Positions 51,192-61,414 of a stretch of 64,000 nt of DNA are shown here, in pieces. Position numbers and translations under genes: made by a program. The stretch is from PALSA-243 sp963743705 (GTDB taxonomy: Bacteria; Acidobacteriota; Terriglobia; Bryobacterales; Bryobacteraceae), in contig CAVUQS010000001.1 of assembly GCA_963743705.1 (NCBI GenBank), forward strand, positions 124,001 through 188,000, written 5' to 3'. The notes under the pieces were generated by a model. That model did not search any database, had not been told where the DNA came from, and saw only the letters and a program-made list of their open reading frames with translations. Position 1 is the first letter of the stretch, and each line of letters starts with the position of its first letter.

Positions 51192-51812
51192 CAAACTGCG
51201 CGCGATAGAGGGACGACGAGGCGGAGCCTGCTTCTGGCTGGCTTGGCTATTCCTCTGTTCCGCGCGCGCGGGGCCACGGTTTTAAGCGTAAACTACGACG
51301 GCGACAACCTTTACCCTGTTGCGCCGGACGTTCACTTTCTGACGCCGAAGATTGTGGAGCGGCTTCGCGCCTCCGCCGATACGCAGGCTTTTGTTTCGCA
51401 GTTGTCGATCTTTAGCGGTCAAAGTGAGACGCCGACGCGCGTTGGCCCGCCGCGGCGCTTCATCGTGAGCTATTCCATTTGGGAAGAGACATTCAAGGTC
51501 GCCATTCCGGGTCTGGGCTCGCAGGAGGGACTCTCCGTTGCGCAGGCGGAGTCGTGGTGTCTGGAGAGGATGGCGATCAGCGCTTCGGGGTTGGATCCGT
51601 CGCGGCCCTTCCGGATGCGCTTCGAACTGCGGAGCTTCTCGCGCCCCGATCTCACCCGCGTGCTGGGCGACTCGGGATTGAGCATCGTGAGCTTGGTCGA
51701 CATTCTCAGCCGCAAGCCCGGAGCGGGCGAGCAACAGTGGAATCGGGAGACGGGCTGGCTGCGCTTGATCGACCTGCCCCGGCTGTCCGGCCGGCCCGCG
51801 CACCGCGGGTGA
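51186..51812 (+). CDS. DUF4390 exported protein
   Basis: About 208 residues from ATG 51186. An N-terminal Arg pair and hydrophobic stretch (TRRSLLLAGLAIPLFRARG) suggest export. The body has the DUF4390 pattern (FIVSYSIWEETFKVAIPG, LDPSRPFRMRFELRSFSRPD, GLSIVSLVDILSRKPG). In beta-proteobacteria and others, DUF4390 genes sit directly before NtrY-type kinases, as here: the stop overlaps the kinase start (GTGA). It may be a periplasmic partner of the kinase. Confidence 0.8.
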   Translation: MAQTARDRGTTRRSLLLAGLAIPLFRARGATVLSVNYDGDNLYPVAPDVHFLTPKIVERLRASADTQAFVSQLSIFSGQSETPTRVGPPRRFIVSYSIWEETFKVAIPGLGSQEGLSVAQAESWCLERMAISASGLDPSRPFRMRFELRSFSRPDLTRVLGDSGLSIVSLVDILSRKPGAGEQQWNRETGWLRLIDLPRLSGRPAHRG

Positions 51813-53224
51813 ACCGTCTTCGCAACAGGCTAATCCTCGTCTTCCTGGCAGCTACGCTCGCGCCCCTCGGCGCCACTCTCTGGGTCACCACAACGCTGCT
51901 GCGATGGAATCCCAACTACCTCGCCGTAAAACAAATCGACTCGCTGGCCGGCTCGCTGGGCCGCACCGGCCACGAATTCTACATACGCGCCCGCACCGAC
52001 CTGAAACGCCAGGCCGACGCCGGACAGATCGAGCCCGCTAAATTCGCGCCTTCGACGCGCGGCCAATGGCCCGGCGACGTGAAGGATTTCGACGCCGGCA
52101 ATCAGACGGAGAAGTTCGCCACTACGGGCCGTGACGGCAACGCGCTGGAATACCTGGTGCGCCACGGCGATGAAATCTGGGTTTACACCACGAGTCTGGG
52201 CGACGTGGGGTTGGATCGGCTGGGCCGCGAGATTCACGACGCGGGCGCGCTCTCCGAAGCCGTCAAAGAGGGCGATCTGCAGCGGGGCGTGCTGCTGACG
52301 TACATCTTGCTGGCGGCGTCGTTCTGGGTGATCTCGCTCGCGGTGCTGGTTTATCTTGCTCACCGCATCAGCCGCCCCATCCAAAGCCTCACGGCAGGGT
52401 TGACGCAGTTGGCCGCTGGCGATTTGAACGCGCGCGTACCTTCTTATCGCGACGACGAAGTGGGGCGCGCCATCGAAGCGTTCAACGGCATGGCGGCGCG
52501 GCTACAAGCCAGCACCGAGCGCCTGGTGAGCATGCGCCAGCTCGAAGGCTTGCAGCTTCTGGCGCGCAAAATGGCGCACGAGGTGAAGAATTCCCTCACG
52601 CCCATCCGCCTGACGGTGGAAGAGATGATCGCGCGCTATAACGAAGCCGACCGGCCTTTCATAGAACAGGCCGCACAGATTGTGGCTGACGAGATCGAAA
52701 CGCTGGAGCGGCGCGTGCGCGCGTTCTCACAATTCGCCGCGGAGCCGCCGGTGCAGCCGCAAAGCGTACAGGTGAACAGCTTGCTGCAGGAGCGCGTGGC
52801 GTTCCTCAAAACGGCGCATCCCGAAGTCAGCTACGAGTGCCGCGTGAGCGAAGATACGCCCGCGGCGCGCGCCGATCTCGATTTGTTAAAAGGGATCCTC
52901 ACCAATCTTCTCGAAAACGCCGCCGAAGCGGCGGGGCAAGGCGGACGGATTCTGGCGGCGGCGACGGCGGAGAACCACCACGTGGCGATCGAGATTCACG
53001 ATTCCGGGCCGGGCTTGAGCGCACAGGCGCGCGCGTCGCTCTTTCAGCCCACGATTTCATTCAAGAAGCGCGGTATGGGCTTGGGGCTCTCTATCGCGCG
53101 GCGAAGCGCGCTGCTATCGGGCGGGGACATTGTGCTGGTGAAAGGAGAATTGGGCGGGGCGGGATTCCGCGTGCTGCTGCCCATTGCAAATGATGGCGAC
53201 CAAACGCGTTTTGATCGTGGATGA
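51809..53224 (+). CDS. ntrY: NtrY-like sensor histidine kinase
   Basis: 471 residues from GTG 51809, in overlap with the DUF4390 stop; the frame upstream to 51479 reads as noise. First membrane helix about residues 6-26 (LILVFLAATLAPLGATLW), a periplasmic domain to about 160, second helix (LLAASFWVISLAVLVYL), then HAMP (LTQLAAGDLNARVPSYRDDE). H-box H257 is in KMAHEVKNSLTPIRLTVEEM, the NtrY type. ATP-binding G-boxes include IHDSGPGLSAQA and GMGLGLSIARRSAL. NtrY phosphorylates NtrX in response to nitrogen or envelope redox state in studied species. It overlaps the regulator gene start. Confidence 0.88.
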   Translation: MNRLRNRLILVFLAATLAPLGATLWVTTTLLRWNPNYLAVKQIDSLAGSLGRTGHEFYIRARTDLKRQADAGQIEPAKFAPSTRGQWPGDVKDFDAGNQTEKFATTGRDGNALEYLVRHGDEIWVYTTSLGDVGLDRLGREIHDAGALSEAVKEGDLQRGVLLTYILLAASFWVISLAVLVYLAHRISRPIQSLTAGLTQLAAGDLNARVPSYRDDEVGRAIEAFNGMAARLQASTERLVSMRQLEGLQLLARKMAHEVKNSLTPIRLTVEEMIARYNEADRPFIEQAAQIVADEIETLERRVRAFSQFAAEPPVQPQSVQVNSLLQERVAFLKTAHPEVSYECRVSEDTPAARADLDLLKGILTNLLENAAEAAGQGGRILAAATAENHHVAIEIHDSGPGLSAQARASLFQPTISFKKRGMGLGLSIARRSALLSGGDIVLVKGELGGAGFRVLLPIANDGDQTRFDRG

Positions 53225-54548
53225 CGAAGAGAATATCGGCCGCTCGCTGCGCATGATTCTGGAGCGCGAAGGCTACAACGTGAACGTGTGTAAGAGCGTG
53301 GCGGATTTTTCGAAGCACCCCGCCGCGCAAACCGCCGATGTCTATCTGTTCGACATGAAGCTGCCGGATGGCAACGGCATCGATCTGCTGCGCGCGCTCA
53401 AGCAAAACAACGGCGGCCGCTCGCCCGCGGTGATGATTTCGGGCCATGGCACCATCGCGGATGCAGTGGAAGCTACGCGCGCCGGCGCTTTCGATTTCCT
53501 GGAGAAGCCGCTCAGCCGCGACCGCGTATTGCTGGCCGTCAAGAACGCAATCGACAACTTCTCTCTGAAGCAAGAAAACGAGCGCCTGCGCGAGCTGGTG
53601 GGCAGCGGATCGGCGCCGAAGATGATCGGCTCGAGCCCGGCGTGGATGCGCGCGGTGGAACAGGCATCGATGGCCGCGCGCTCGGACGCGCGCGTGCTAT
53701 TGATCGGCGAATCCGGCACCGGCAAGGAACTCTTGGCGGCGCATATTCACGCATCGAGCCCCTTCGCCAACGGACCGTTCGTGAAGGTGAATTGCGCGGC
53801 GATACCAACCGAATTGATCGAGACCGAGCTTTTCGGACACGAAAAAGGCTCGTTCACCGGCGCGACGGCCACGCGGCGTGGCAAGTTCGAACTGGCCGAC
53901 GGCGGCGCGATCTTCCTGGACGAAGTGGGCGATCTGCACGGCGCGTCGCAAGCGAAACTCTTGCGCGTGCTGCAGGAGGGCGAATTCCACCGCGTCGGCG
54001 GCGAGCAGATCATCCGCGTCAACGTGCGCGTAATATCGGCCACCAACCGTGATTTGGCGTCGATGGTTTCGCAGGACAAATTCCGCGAGGATCTTTACTA
54101 CCGGCTGAGCGTGGTTCCCATTCGCGTGCCCGCGTTGCGCGAGCGTCCGCACGACATTCGTCTGCTGGCCGAATATTTCCTCGACGATTTCTGCTCACGC
54201 AACAACTTCAAGCCCAAGAAGCTCGATGACGGCGTCTTCGCCATGCTCGAGGGCTACGCGTGGCCCGGCAACGCGCGCGAACTGCGCAACGTGATCGAGC
54301 GGATGGCGATTCTCACGCAGGGTGAGCGACTGACGCGCGATGCTATTCCCGTGGAAATTCGCGTCCATCGCGAATCCGGGCCGAAATCGACTATTCAAGA
54401 GGCCCGCGAATCGGCCGAGCGCGAACATATTTTGCGGGCGCTCGAGGAATCGAATTGGAACGTCTCCGGGGCTGCGCGGGCGCTGGGGATGGAGCGGACG
54501 AATCTGCATAAGCGGATTAGGGCGCTGGGGTTGAGCAGGGGTAAGTAG
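53190..54548 (+). CDS. ntrX: NtrX-like sigma-54-dependent response regulator
   Basis: About 452 residues from ATG 53190 (ATG 53193 also possible). Receiver domain with D55 as phosphorylation site (VYLFDMKLPDGNG) and Lys in FLEKPL. AAA+ domain with Walker A from G173 (GESGTGKE). The sigma-54 contact loop at 220-225 reads GSFTGA instead of GAFTGA. C-terminal Fis-type DNA-binding region (EESNWNVSGAARALGMERTN). Paired with the overlapping NtrY-like kinase, it should drive sigma-54 promoters. No nitrogen genes adjoin it, so its regulon is not shown. Confidence 0.9.
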   Translation: MMATKRVLIVDDEENIGRSLRMILEREGYNVNVCKSVADFSKHPAAQTADVYLFDMKLPDGNGIDLLRALKQNNGGRSPAVMISGHGTIADAVEATRAGAFDFLEKPLSRDRVLLAVKNAIDNFSLKQENERLRELVGSGSAPKMIGSSPAWMRAVEQASMAARSDARVLLIGESGTGKELLAAHIHASSPFANGPFVKVNCAAIPTELIETELFGHEKGSFTGATATRRGKFELADGGAIFLDEVGDLHGASQAKLLRVLQEGEFHRVGGEQIIRVNVRVISATNRDLASMVSQDKFREDLYYRLSVVPIRVPALRERPHDIRLLAEYFLDDFCSRNNFKPKKLDDGVFAMLEGYAWPGNARELRNVIERMAILTQGERLTRDAIPVEIRVHRESGPKSTIQEARESAEREHILRALEESNWNVSGAARALGMERTNLHKRIRALGLSRGK

Positions 54549-54557
54549 GCGGTAGAC

Positions 54558-55568
<1,011 letters not shown>

Positions 55569-55575
55569 TACTCGA

Positions 55576-56682
55576 TTATAAGTGCGCGACTACTTCCGAC
55601 AGCCTCTCGAGTGCGCCGCGGAACCGGTCGCCCGACGCCGCAAAACCGATGCGGAAGTATTCGGACATACCGAAGCAATCGCCCGGGGCCAGCAGAACGC
55701 CGCTGCGTAGCGCGCGCACGCAAAATTCGCGCGCATCGCGTCCATCGGCCATGCGGGGAAACGCAGTCATGCCTCCGCCCGGAGGCGTGTACTGGAAAAC
55801 CTGTTGGCGCTCCGCAAAAAAGGCGGCGAGCAATTCGAGATTGCGCGCGGCTGTTTTGCGGGCGCGCGCATAAATCGTCTCGCGATGGCGCAACGCCAGG
55901 GCGCCCAGGCGCTCGCCGATGGATGTGCTGCACACGGTGAAATAGCTACGGCCATTGAGGTACTCGCGGCGGCGTTGGGCGTCGGGCTCCACCAACCAGC
56001 CAAGCCGCAGTCCGCTGAGGCAAAGCGCCTTCGAAAAATCGCCGAGCGTGGTGGCGTTGGGCAGCCGGGCCGCGGTGCGCATCGCGGGGCCGTGATAGAC
56101 CGGATGATAGACCTGATCGGACACGAACTGCACGCCACGCTCGGCGCAGTAATCGTGCAGGCCTTCCATTTCGGCGTCGCTCAGAGTCGCGCCGGTGGGG
56201 TTATGCGGCGAGTTCATCAGCACCATGCGCGTGTTGCCGTCGATGAGGCCGCGGATTTCATCGGGATCGATGCGGAATGCGTTCTCCTGCCGCAAGACGT
56301 AATGCCGTACATCGATGCCGAACGCCTGCGCCATCGCGTCATTTGCCGGGAAACCTGGGCGCGGCAGCACGACGTTGGCGCCGGGGGAGGCGACGCCGGC
56401 AAAAATTAGCAGCAGGGCTTCGGCGCCGCCCGTCATGACCTGAACGTGATCGGGGTCGCAGCCTTCGAGCGCCGCGATTTGGTCGCGCAGCTCACGGGTG
56501 CCGTTCGAGCCCACATAAGAGACAGGCGCATCGAGCAATTCTTCGAGATCGCCGCCCAGCGAGAGCAATTCGCGAAGGGTCCAGACCGGGCCGGTGCTGG
56601 AACCGAGGTCGAATTCGACCGGCGTTTGCGGGTTGTGTTTCTGCGCCAGCCACTCGTCCAGCAAAAAGCGGGGCAGGTTCAT
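55576..56682 (-). CDS. Pyridoxal-phosphate aminotransferase (class I/II)
   Basis: 368 residues from ATG 56680-56682; the frame extends to 56775 over the promoter region of ppk. Fold-type I landmarks: VMTGGAEALLLIFAGVASPG, VLMNSPHNPTGATLSDAEME, QVYHPVYHG, and the Schiff-base lysine in LGDFSKALCLSGLRLGW. C-terminal Arg in YFRIGFAASGDRF. All cofactor and substrate residues are there. The amino-acid specificity cannot be read from sequence. It lies seven bases downstream of nothing recognisable and is divergent from ppk. Confidence 0.87.
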   Translation of the reverse strand: MNLPRFLLDEWLAQKHNPQTPVEFDLGSSTGPVWTLRELLSLGGDLEELLDAPVSYVGSNGTRELRDQIAALEGCDPDHVQVMTGGAEALLLIFAGVASPGANVVLPRPGFPANDAMAQAFGIDVRHYVLRQENAFRIDPDEIRGLIDGNTRMVLMNSPHNPTGATLSDAEMEGLHDYCAERGVQFVSDQVYHPVYHGPAMRTAARLPNATTLGDFSKALCLSGLRLGWLVEPDAQRRREYLNGRSYFTVCSTSIGERLGALALRHRETIYARARKTAARNLELLAAFFAERQQVFQYTPPGGGMTAFPRMADGRDAREFCVRALRSGVLLAPGDCFGMSEYFRIGFAASGDRFRGALERLSEVVAHL

Positions 56683-56789
56683 GCTTGAGGATACTATGCG
56701 CGCCTGTAGCGGGCTCTTGGGCAATTTGTCATCGAACATTAACTCTGGAGTGCGAAAGTAGCGATTTACCCGCATCGGCTATCCTTTAT

Positions 56790-58979
56790 ATGGAAGAAAT
56801 GGCGAAAAAAGAAACGCGCGCGCGCGCCGCACAGGCAGTGGCGCATGAGAAGCACTCCGCAGCAGATTCCGACTTCGATAATTCCGATCTTTACATCAAC
56901 CGCGAGCTGAGCCTGCTGGCGTTCCAACGGCGCGTGCTGGAAGAGGCCGAGGACGAGCGCAATCCGCTTTTGGAGCGGGTGAAATTTCTCGCCATTTTAG
57001 GCTCGAACCTCGACGAATTCTTCATGGTGCGCGTAGCGGGACTGGCGGCGCAGGTGGAAGCGGGAACCATGGAAGTGGGCCCGGACCGCATGAGCCCGCG
57101 CGCGCAATTGATCTCGATCCGCCGTGAGGTGAAACGGCTGCTGAATGACGCGCGCAAGTGCCTGGACAAGCTGATGCCTGCGCTGGCAGCCGAAGACATC
57201 GCCGTTCTCGATTATGGCGATTTGACGGAAGTGCAGTTGAAACGCGCCATGAGGTATTTCGAAGAGACCGTGTTTCCGGTGCTCACGCCACTCGCCTTCG
57301 ACCCGGGCCGCCCGTTCCCGCACATTTCGAACCTGAGCTTGAATCTCGCCGTGACCATTCGCGACCGCTCGGGCGAGGAACGATTCGCGCGCCTGAAGGT
57401 GCCCGATTCCCTGCCGCAACTGGTACCGCTGCTGCCCGCCACGAAGCCGAAAGCGAAACACGATTCCAAGCCGAAACGCACCGAGATGGTGTGGCTGGAA
57501 CAGGTGATCGCCGCGAATCTGCCCGCGTTGTTTCCGGGCATGGAGATCGTGCAGGCGCATCCGTTTCATGTGACGCGCGACGCCGACATTGCCATCAAAG
57601 AACTGGAAGCGGAAGATCTGCTGGAAACGATCGAAGAGGGCGTGCGGCAGCGGCGCTTCGGCAGCGTGATCCGGCTGGTGGTGACGCCGGATATGCCGCA
57701 ATCGATGCTGACCATTTTGATGAACAACCTCGAAATCGGACCAGCCGAAGTCTACAAGCATCCGCGCCCGCTCTCACTCAAACGGCTGATGGGCCTGCAC
57801 GGCCTCGACCGGCCCGATTTGAAGGATGCGCCGTTCGTGCCCAGCGTGCCGCAGGAGCTTTCCAACATTCCCGAGGACGAGGACATGTTCGCGGTGATCC
57901 GCCGCGGCGACATCTTCCTGCACCACCCGTTCGATTCCTTCCAGCCCGTGATCGAGTTTCTGCACAAAGGCGCGCGGGACCCCAACGTGCTGGCGATCAA
58001 GATCTGCCTGTACCGCACGGGCCGCAATTCGCCGATCGTTGAGACGCTGCTGGAGGCCATTGAAGAGGACAAGCAGGTGGCTTCGCTGGTGGAGCTGAAG
58101 GCGCGCTTCGACGAGGAGAGCAACATCGAGTGGGCGAAGGCGCTGGAACGCCAGGGTGTCCACGTGGTGTATGGATTAATCGGCCTGAAAATCCATTGCA
58201 AGGTAGCGCTGATCGTGAGGCGCGAGCAGGATCGCATCGCGCGCTATGTGCACCTTTCGACGGGAAACTACAACGCGGTCACAGCGCACTTATATACGGA
58301 CATGGGCCTGTTTACGGCCGACGAAGACATCGCCGATGACGTGAGCAACCTGTTCAACTATCTGACCGGCTACTCGTACAAATCCGACTATAAGAAGTTG
58401 CTGGTCTCGCCGGTCAATACGCGGCAACGGATGGAAGCGCTGATCGAGCGCGAGATCAAACACGCCAAGGCGGGGCGCAAGGCGCGCTTGATTTTCAAGA
58501 TGAATGCGCTGGTCGATACGCCGATGATCCGCAGCCTGTATCGTGCGTCACGCGCGGGCGTGAAGATACAGCTCCTGGTTCGGGGAACGTGTTGTCTGCG
58601 TCCGGGAGTACCTGGCGTCAGCGACAACATCGAAGTGCACAGCGTGGTGGGGCGGTTTCTCGAGCACAGCCGCGTCTACTGCTTCCTGAACGGCGGCGAC
58701 GAGGAAGTGTACATGGGCAGTGCGGACCTGATGCCGCGCAACATCGATCATCGGGTGGAAGTGATCGCGCCGATTCAGGACCAGAAGATTGTGCGCCACA
58801 TTTGCGACGAAGTGCTGCCGGTGTATTTGGCCGACACCGTCAAGACGCGGCAGATGCTGCCTACCGGCGCGTACGTTCGCAAAAAGGCAGATGGTAAGAA
58901 CGCGCTAAACGCGCAGGAATGGCTGATCAAGAACAACCGGAAGCGGGTTCGGGGCAGAACCAACCGGCTCCAGCCGTAA
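56790..58979 (+). CDS. ppk: Polyphosphate kinase PPK1
   Basis: About 729 residues from ATG 56790 (ATG 56799 also possible; the frame is open to 56685 in noise). Makes polyphosphate from ATP at the membrane. Domain order: N (YINRELSLLAFQRRVLEEAE), head, and two phospholipase-D-like catalytic domains. The autophosphorylated His is H488 in VHLSTGNYNAV, and the second conserved His is H654 in NIDHRVEV. LIGLKIHCKVALIVRRE is also conserved. The N-terminus has a charged 40-residue extension. It is convergent with a PiT phosphate transporter, linking phosphate uptake and storage. Confidence 0.93.
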   Translation: MEEMAKKETRARAAQAVAHEKHSAADSDFDNSDLYINRELSLLAFQRRVLEEAEDERNPLLERVKFLAILGSNLDEFFMVRVAGLAAQVEAGTMEVGPDRMSPRAQLISIRREVKRLLNDARKCLDKLMPALAAEDIAVLDYGDLTEVQLKRAMRYFEETVFPVLTPLAFDPGRPFPHISNLSLNLAVTIRDRSGEERFARLKVPDSLPQLVPLLPATKPKAKHDSKPKRTEMVWLEQVIAANLPALFPGMEIVQAHPFHVTRDADIAIKELEAEDLLETIEEGVRQRRFGSVIRLVVTPDMPQSMLTILMNNLEIGPAEVYKHPRPLSLKRLMGLHGLDRPDLKDAPFVPSVPQELSNIPEDEDMFAVIRRGDIFLHHPFDSFQPVIEFLHKGARDPNVLAIKICLYRTGRNSPIVETLLEAIEEDKQVASLVELKARFDEESNIEWAKALERQGVHVVYGLIGLKIHCKVALIVRREQDRIARYVHLSTGNYNAVTAHLYTDMGLFTADEDIADDVSNLFNYLTGYSYKSDYKKLLVSPVNTRQRMEALIEREIKHAKAGRKARLIFKMNALVDTPMIRSLYRASRAGVKIQLLVRGTCCLRPGVPGVSDNIEVHSVVGRFLEHSRVYCFLNGGDEEVYMGSADLMPRNIDHRVEVIAPIQDQKIVRHICDEVLPVYLADTVKTRQMLPTGAYVRKKADGKNALNAQEWLIKNNRKRVRGRTNRLQP

Positions 58980-59008
58980 CCCGCCGCGATTCGCGACCGC
59001 CGCCCGAC

Positions 59009-60601
59009 TTATCCGAGCAGATGGAACAGCCAGAATAAGCCGGCGGCAAGGATGACGGAGGCCGGCAGCGTGAGAACCCACGCCATGAGCAGATTCCGCA
59101 CCGTGCTCCACTGCAATCCCGAATGATTGGCGGCCATCGTGCCGGCCACGCCGGACGACAGCACGTGAGTGGTGCTGACGGGCATGCCTAATTTATCCGC
59201 TCCGATGATAGTCAACGCGGCTGTGATTTCGGCGGCGGCGCCTTGGGCGTAGCTCAGGTGCTGCTTGCCGATCTTTTCGCCGACGGTGACGACGATGCGT
59301 TTCCAGCCGACCATAGTGCCGAGACCAAGCGCGAGAGCGACAGCCACTTTCACCCAGTTCGGAATAAATTTCGTGGCGCCGTCGATGTGGGATTTGTAGT
59401 TATCGAGAACCGTCCAATCCGCCGGCGTGATGGCGGGTTGATTCGATTTCTTCATCATCCGCAAAGATTCGCTGACGATGTACATGCTGTTGCGGAAGTT
59501 GGGAACATCTTTCGCGGGCACGGATTTCAGCTCGCGATAGCGGGCGGCGTTATCGGCAAGAGAAGTAACCAACTGGTCCACGCCGGCGATGGCTGCGGGT
59601 TGGATCTGGCGCGTGCGGAGATAGTCCGTGACTGCGGCGCGCGGGTCGCTTGCGGAGGCTCCCGCAGGAATGTATTTCTGAATGATGGTTTCCGCCTGGC
59701 GTGAGACGGCGATGAAATCCTGCGTCTGGGCGGGCGTGATGGCGCGGTTCAACGCGTAGGCGGTGGGCACAGTGCCGATGAGGATCAGCATGATCAGGCC
59801 CATCCCTTTTTGGCCATCGTTCGAGCCGTGGGCCCAGCTTACGCCGGTGCAGGTGAGGATAAGCAGGCAACGGATCCAGAAAGGCGGCGGTTCGGTTCCC
59901 TCGGGCGCCTCGTAGAGCTTTTTGTTCTTGATGACGGCTTTGGCGATGGTGAGAAACAAAGCGGCGACGCCGAAGCCAACCAACGGCGAAATCAGCAACG
60001 TGCGTCCCACCCCGGCCGCCTGGCTCCAATCCACGCCGCTGGTGCCGCTGCTGGCATTGATGAACTGGTTCGCAAGGCCTACGCCGATGATGGAGCCCAC
60101 CATAGTGTGGGTGCTGGAGGAAGGCAGGCCGTAATACCACGTGCCAAGATTCCAGATGATGGCAGCGGTCAACAGCGCGAAGACCATATAGAAACCGGAA
60201 CCAGCGCCCACTTGCAGGATGAGTTCCACCGGCAACAGAGAGACCACGCTGAAGGCGACGGCTCCGCTAGACATGAGAACGCCGATGAAGTTCCACATAC
60301 CCGACCACACGACGGCGATGTGCGGATCGAGCGAATGGGTGTAGATCACGGTGGCGACGGCATTGGCCGTGTCATGGAATCCGTTCACGAATTCGAAACC
60401 CAGGGCTATGAAAAGAGCGACGCCGAGTAAGACGTATGGATATAAGGACACTCCGTGAACTACCGAAAGGTCGCTGGTAATTTGGGCTATGACGTATATA
60501 AGACCAATGACCAGGGCGATTCCAAAGACTAATATTCCGATCTTCCCCGGTCCCTTGTTCAGTTTGGCGTGTATGGTTGTGGCAGGCGCTGCTGCGGCCA
60601 T
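59009..60601 (-). CDS. pit: PiT-family inorganic phosphate transporter
   Basis: A 530-residue inner-membrane protein with about 10-12 helices. Both PiT signatures are present: GFEFVNGFHDTANAVATVIY near the N-terminus and WAHGSNDGQKGMGLIMLI in the middle, with the C-terminal GMPVSTTHVLSSGVAGTMAA. A central soluble region (about residues 290-400) is larger than in short PiT proteins. It imports phosphate, probably as a metal-phosphate complex. Convergent with ppk. Confidence 0.92.
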   Translation of the reverse strand: MAAAAPATTIHAKLNKGPGKIGILVFGIALVIGLIYVIAQITSDLSVVHGVSLYPYVLLGVALFIALGFEFVNGFHDTANAVATVIYTHSLDPHIAVVWSGMWNFIGVLMSSGAVAFSVVSLLPVELILQVGAGSGFYMVFALLTAAIIWNLGTWYYGLPSSSTHTMVGSIIGVGLANQFINASSGTSGVDWSQAAGVGRTLLISPLVGFGVAALFLTIAKAVIKNKKLYEAPEGTEPPPFWIRCLLILTCTGVSWAHGSNDGQKGMGLIMLILIGTVPTAYALNRAITPAQTQDFIAVSRQAETIIQKYIPAGASASDPRAAVTDYLRTRQIQPAAIAGVDQLVTSLADNAARYRELKSVPAKDVPNFRNSMYIVSESLRMMKKSNQPAITPADWTVLDNYKSHIDGATKFIPNWVKVAVALALGLGTMVGWKRIVVTVGEKIGKQHLSYAQGAAAEITAALTIIGADKLGMPVSTTHVLSSGVAGTMAANHSGLQWSTVRNLLMAWVLTLPASVILAAGLFWLFHLLG

Positions 60602-60637
60602 GTAGGCACCTCGGTCTGCCAGTCTACAGAACCAATG

Positions 60638-61414
60638 TTACAAGCGCATAAATTTCAAGCAGGCGCGGCCTAAGTAAATGTCGTCGCCGGAACGTAACTT
60701 CTCGCCGCGGCGATTTCCGGCGGGTACGTCGATAGAGCGGCCATCGCGAAACACGCGCGTGCCGAACTCGCTTTCGTCATCGCAGAGGCGATATTCGCCA
60801 TCTTCGAAGCGAATGTGAGCATGCTTGCGAGAGACCGTTGCGTTGGCTTCGTCGGCGCCTTCTTCAAAGACAATGGCGTTGCGGCGGATCACGCGATGCT
60901 CAGAATCGGTGAGTTCGGCAAGGCGGCCGATGTTGGTGCGCGCGCCGGTGAGTTCATATTCCGTCTGTTGGGTCTTACCCTTGACCACGGAGAGACGGGC
61001 AGCGGATGCCGGCGAGGCCGCGGCGGCCTTTTTGGCGGCGGACTTCACGACATACTCAATTTCGAAGGGCTTGGCGCCTTGCTCGGAAGTGCGAACCTCG
61101 AGCGAGAAATCGCGCGGGATCTCGCATGCGGCGGCTTCGAACGCTTCGCGTACATCGGCTTCGAGCCGCTCGCCGAATGCGGTCTCTAACATGGCGCGGC
61201 GATTGGCGTCGGGTGAGACGATGGTTACTACGACGCGCGCGAAAGGGAACATGCGGCGTCCGCGGGCGAGAGTTTCGATCTTGGTTTCGATGTCGTCGAG
61301 GATGGCGCGGTGAGTCAGCAGTAACTCGTTCGATTCGGCCGCGCCGAAGAGGCGCTCGGTCCAACGCTGGAAGCCGCGCTCGATACTCTTTTCGATGCCG
61401 GAAAACAGGCTCAT
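60638..61414 (-). CDS. FhaA-like protein (DUF3662 plus FHA domain)
   Basis: A 258-residue cytoplasmic protein. Residues about 1-130 match the DUF3662-type N-domain of FhaA (GIEKSIERGFQRWTERLFGA, RRMFPFARVVVTIVSPDANR). Residues about 160-258 form an FHA phosphothreonine-binding domain (TNIGRLAELTDS, TVSRKHAHIRFEDGEYRLCD, GDDIYLGRACLKFMRL), with the key Arg, Ser and His of the FHA loop intact. In actinobacteria FhaA links Ser/Thr kinases to cell-wall synthesis. Its start overlaps the stop of the RodA-PBP2 fusion gene by four bases. Confidence 0.85.
   Translation of the reverse strand: MSLFSGIEKSIERGFQRWTERLFGAAESNELLLTHRAILDDIETKIETLARGRRMFPFARVVVTIVSPDANRRAMLETAFGERLEADVREAFEAAACEIPRDFSLEVRTSEQGAKPFEIEYVVKSAAKKAAAASPASAARLSVVKGKTQQTEYELTGARTNIGRLAELTDSEHRVIRRNAIVFEEGADEANATVSRKHAHIRFEDGEYRLCDDESEFGTRVFRDGRSIDVPAGNRRGEKLRSGDDIYLGRACLKFMRL

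Noticed and set aside
51479..51808. Upstream extension of the NtrY-like gene
   Set aside because: It overlaps DUF4390 out of frame and is Arg/Gly-rich; the kinase proper starts at GTG 51809 in a stop/start overlap.
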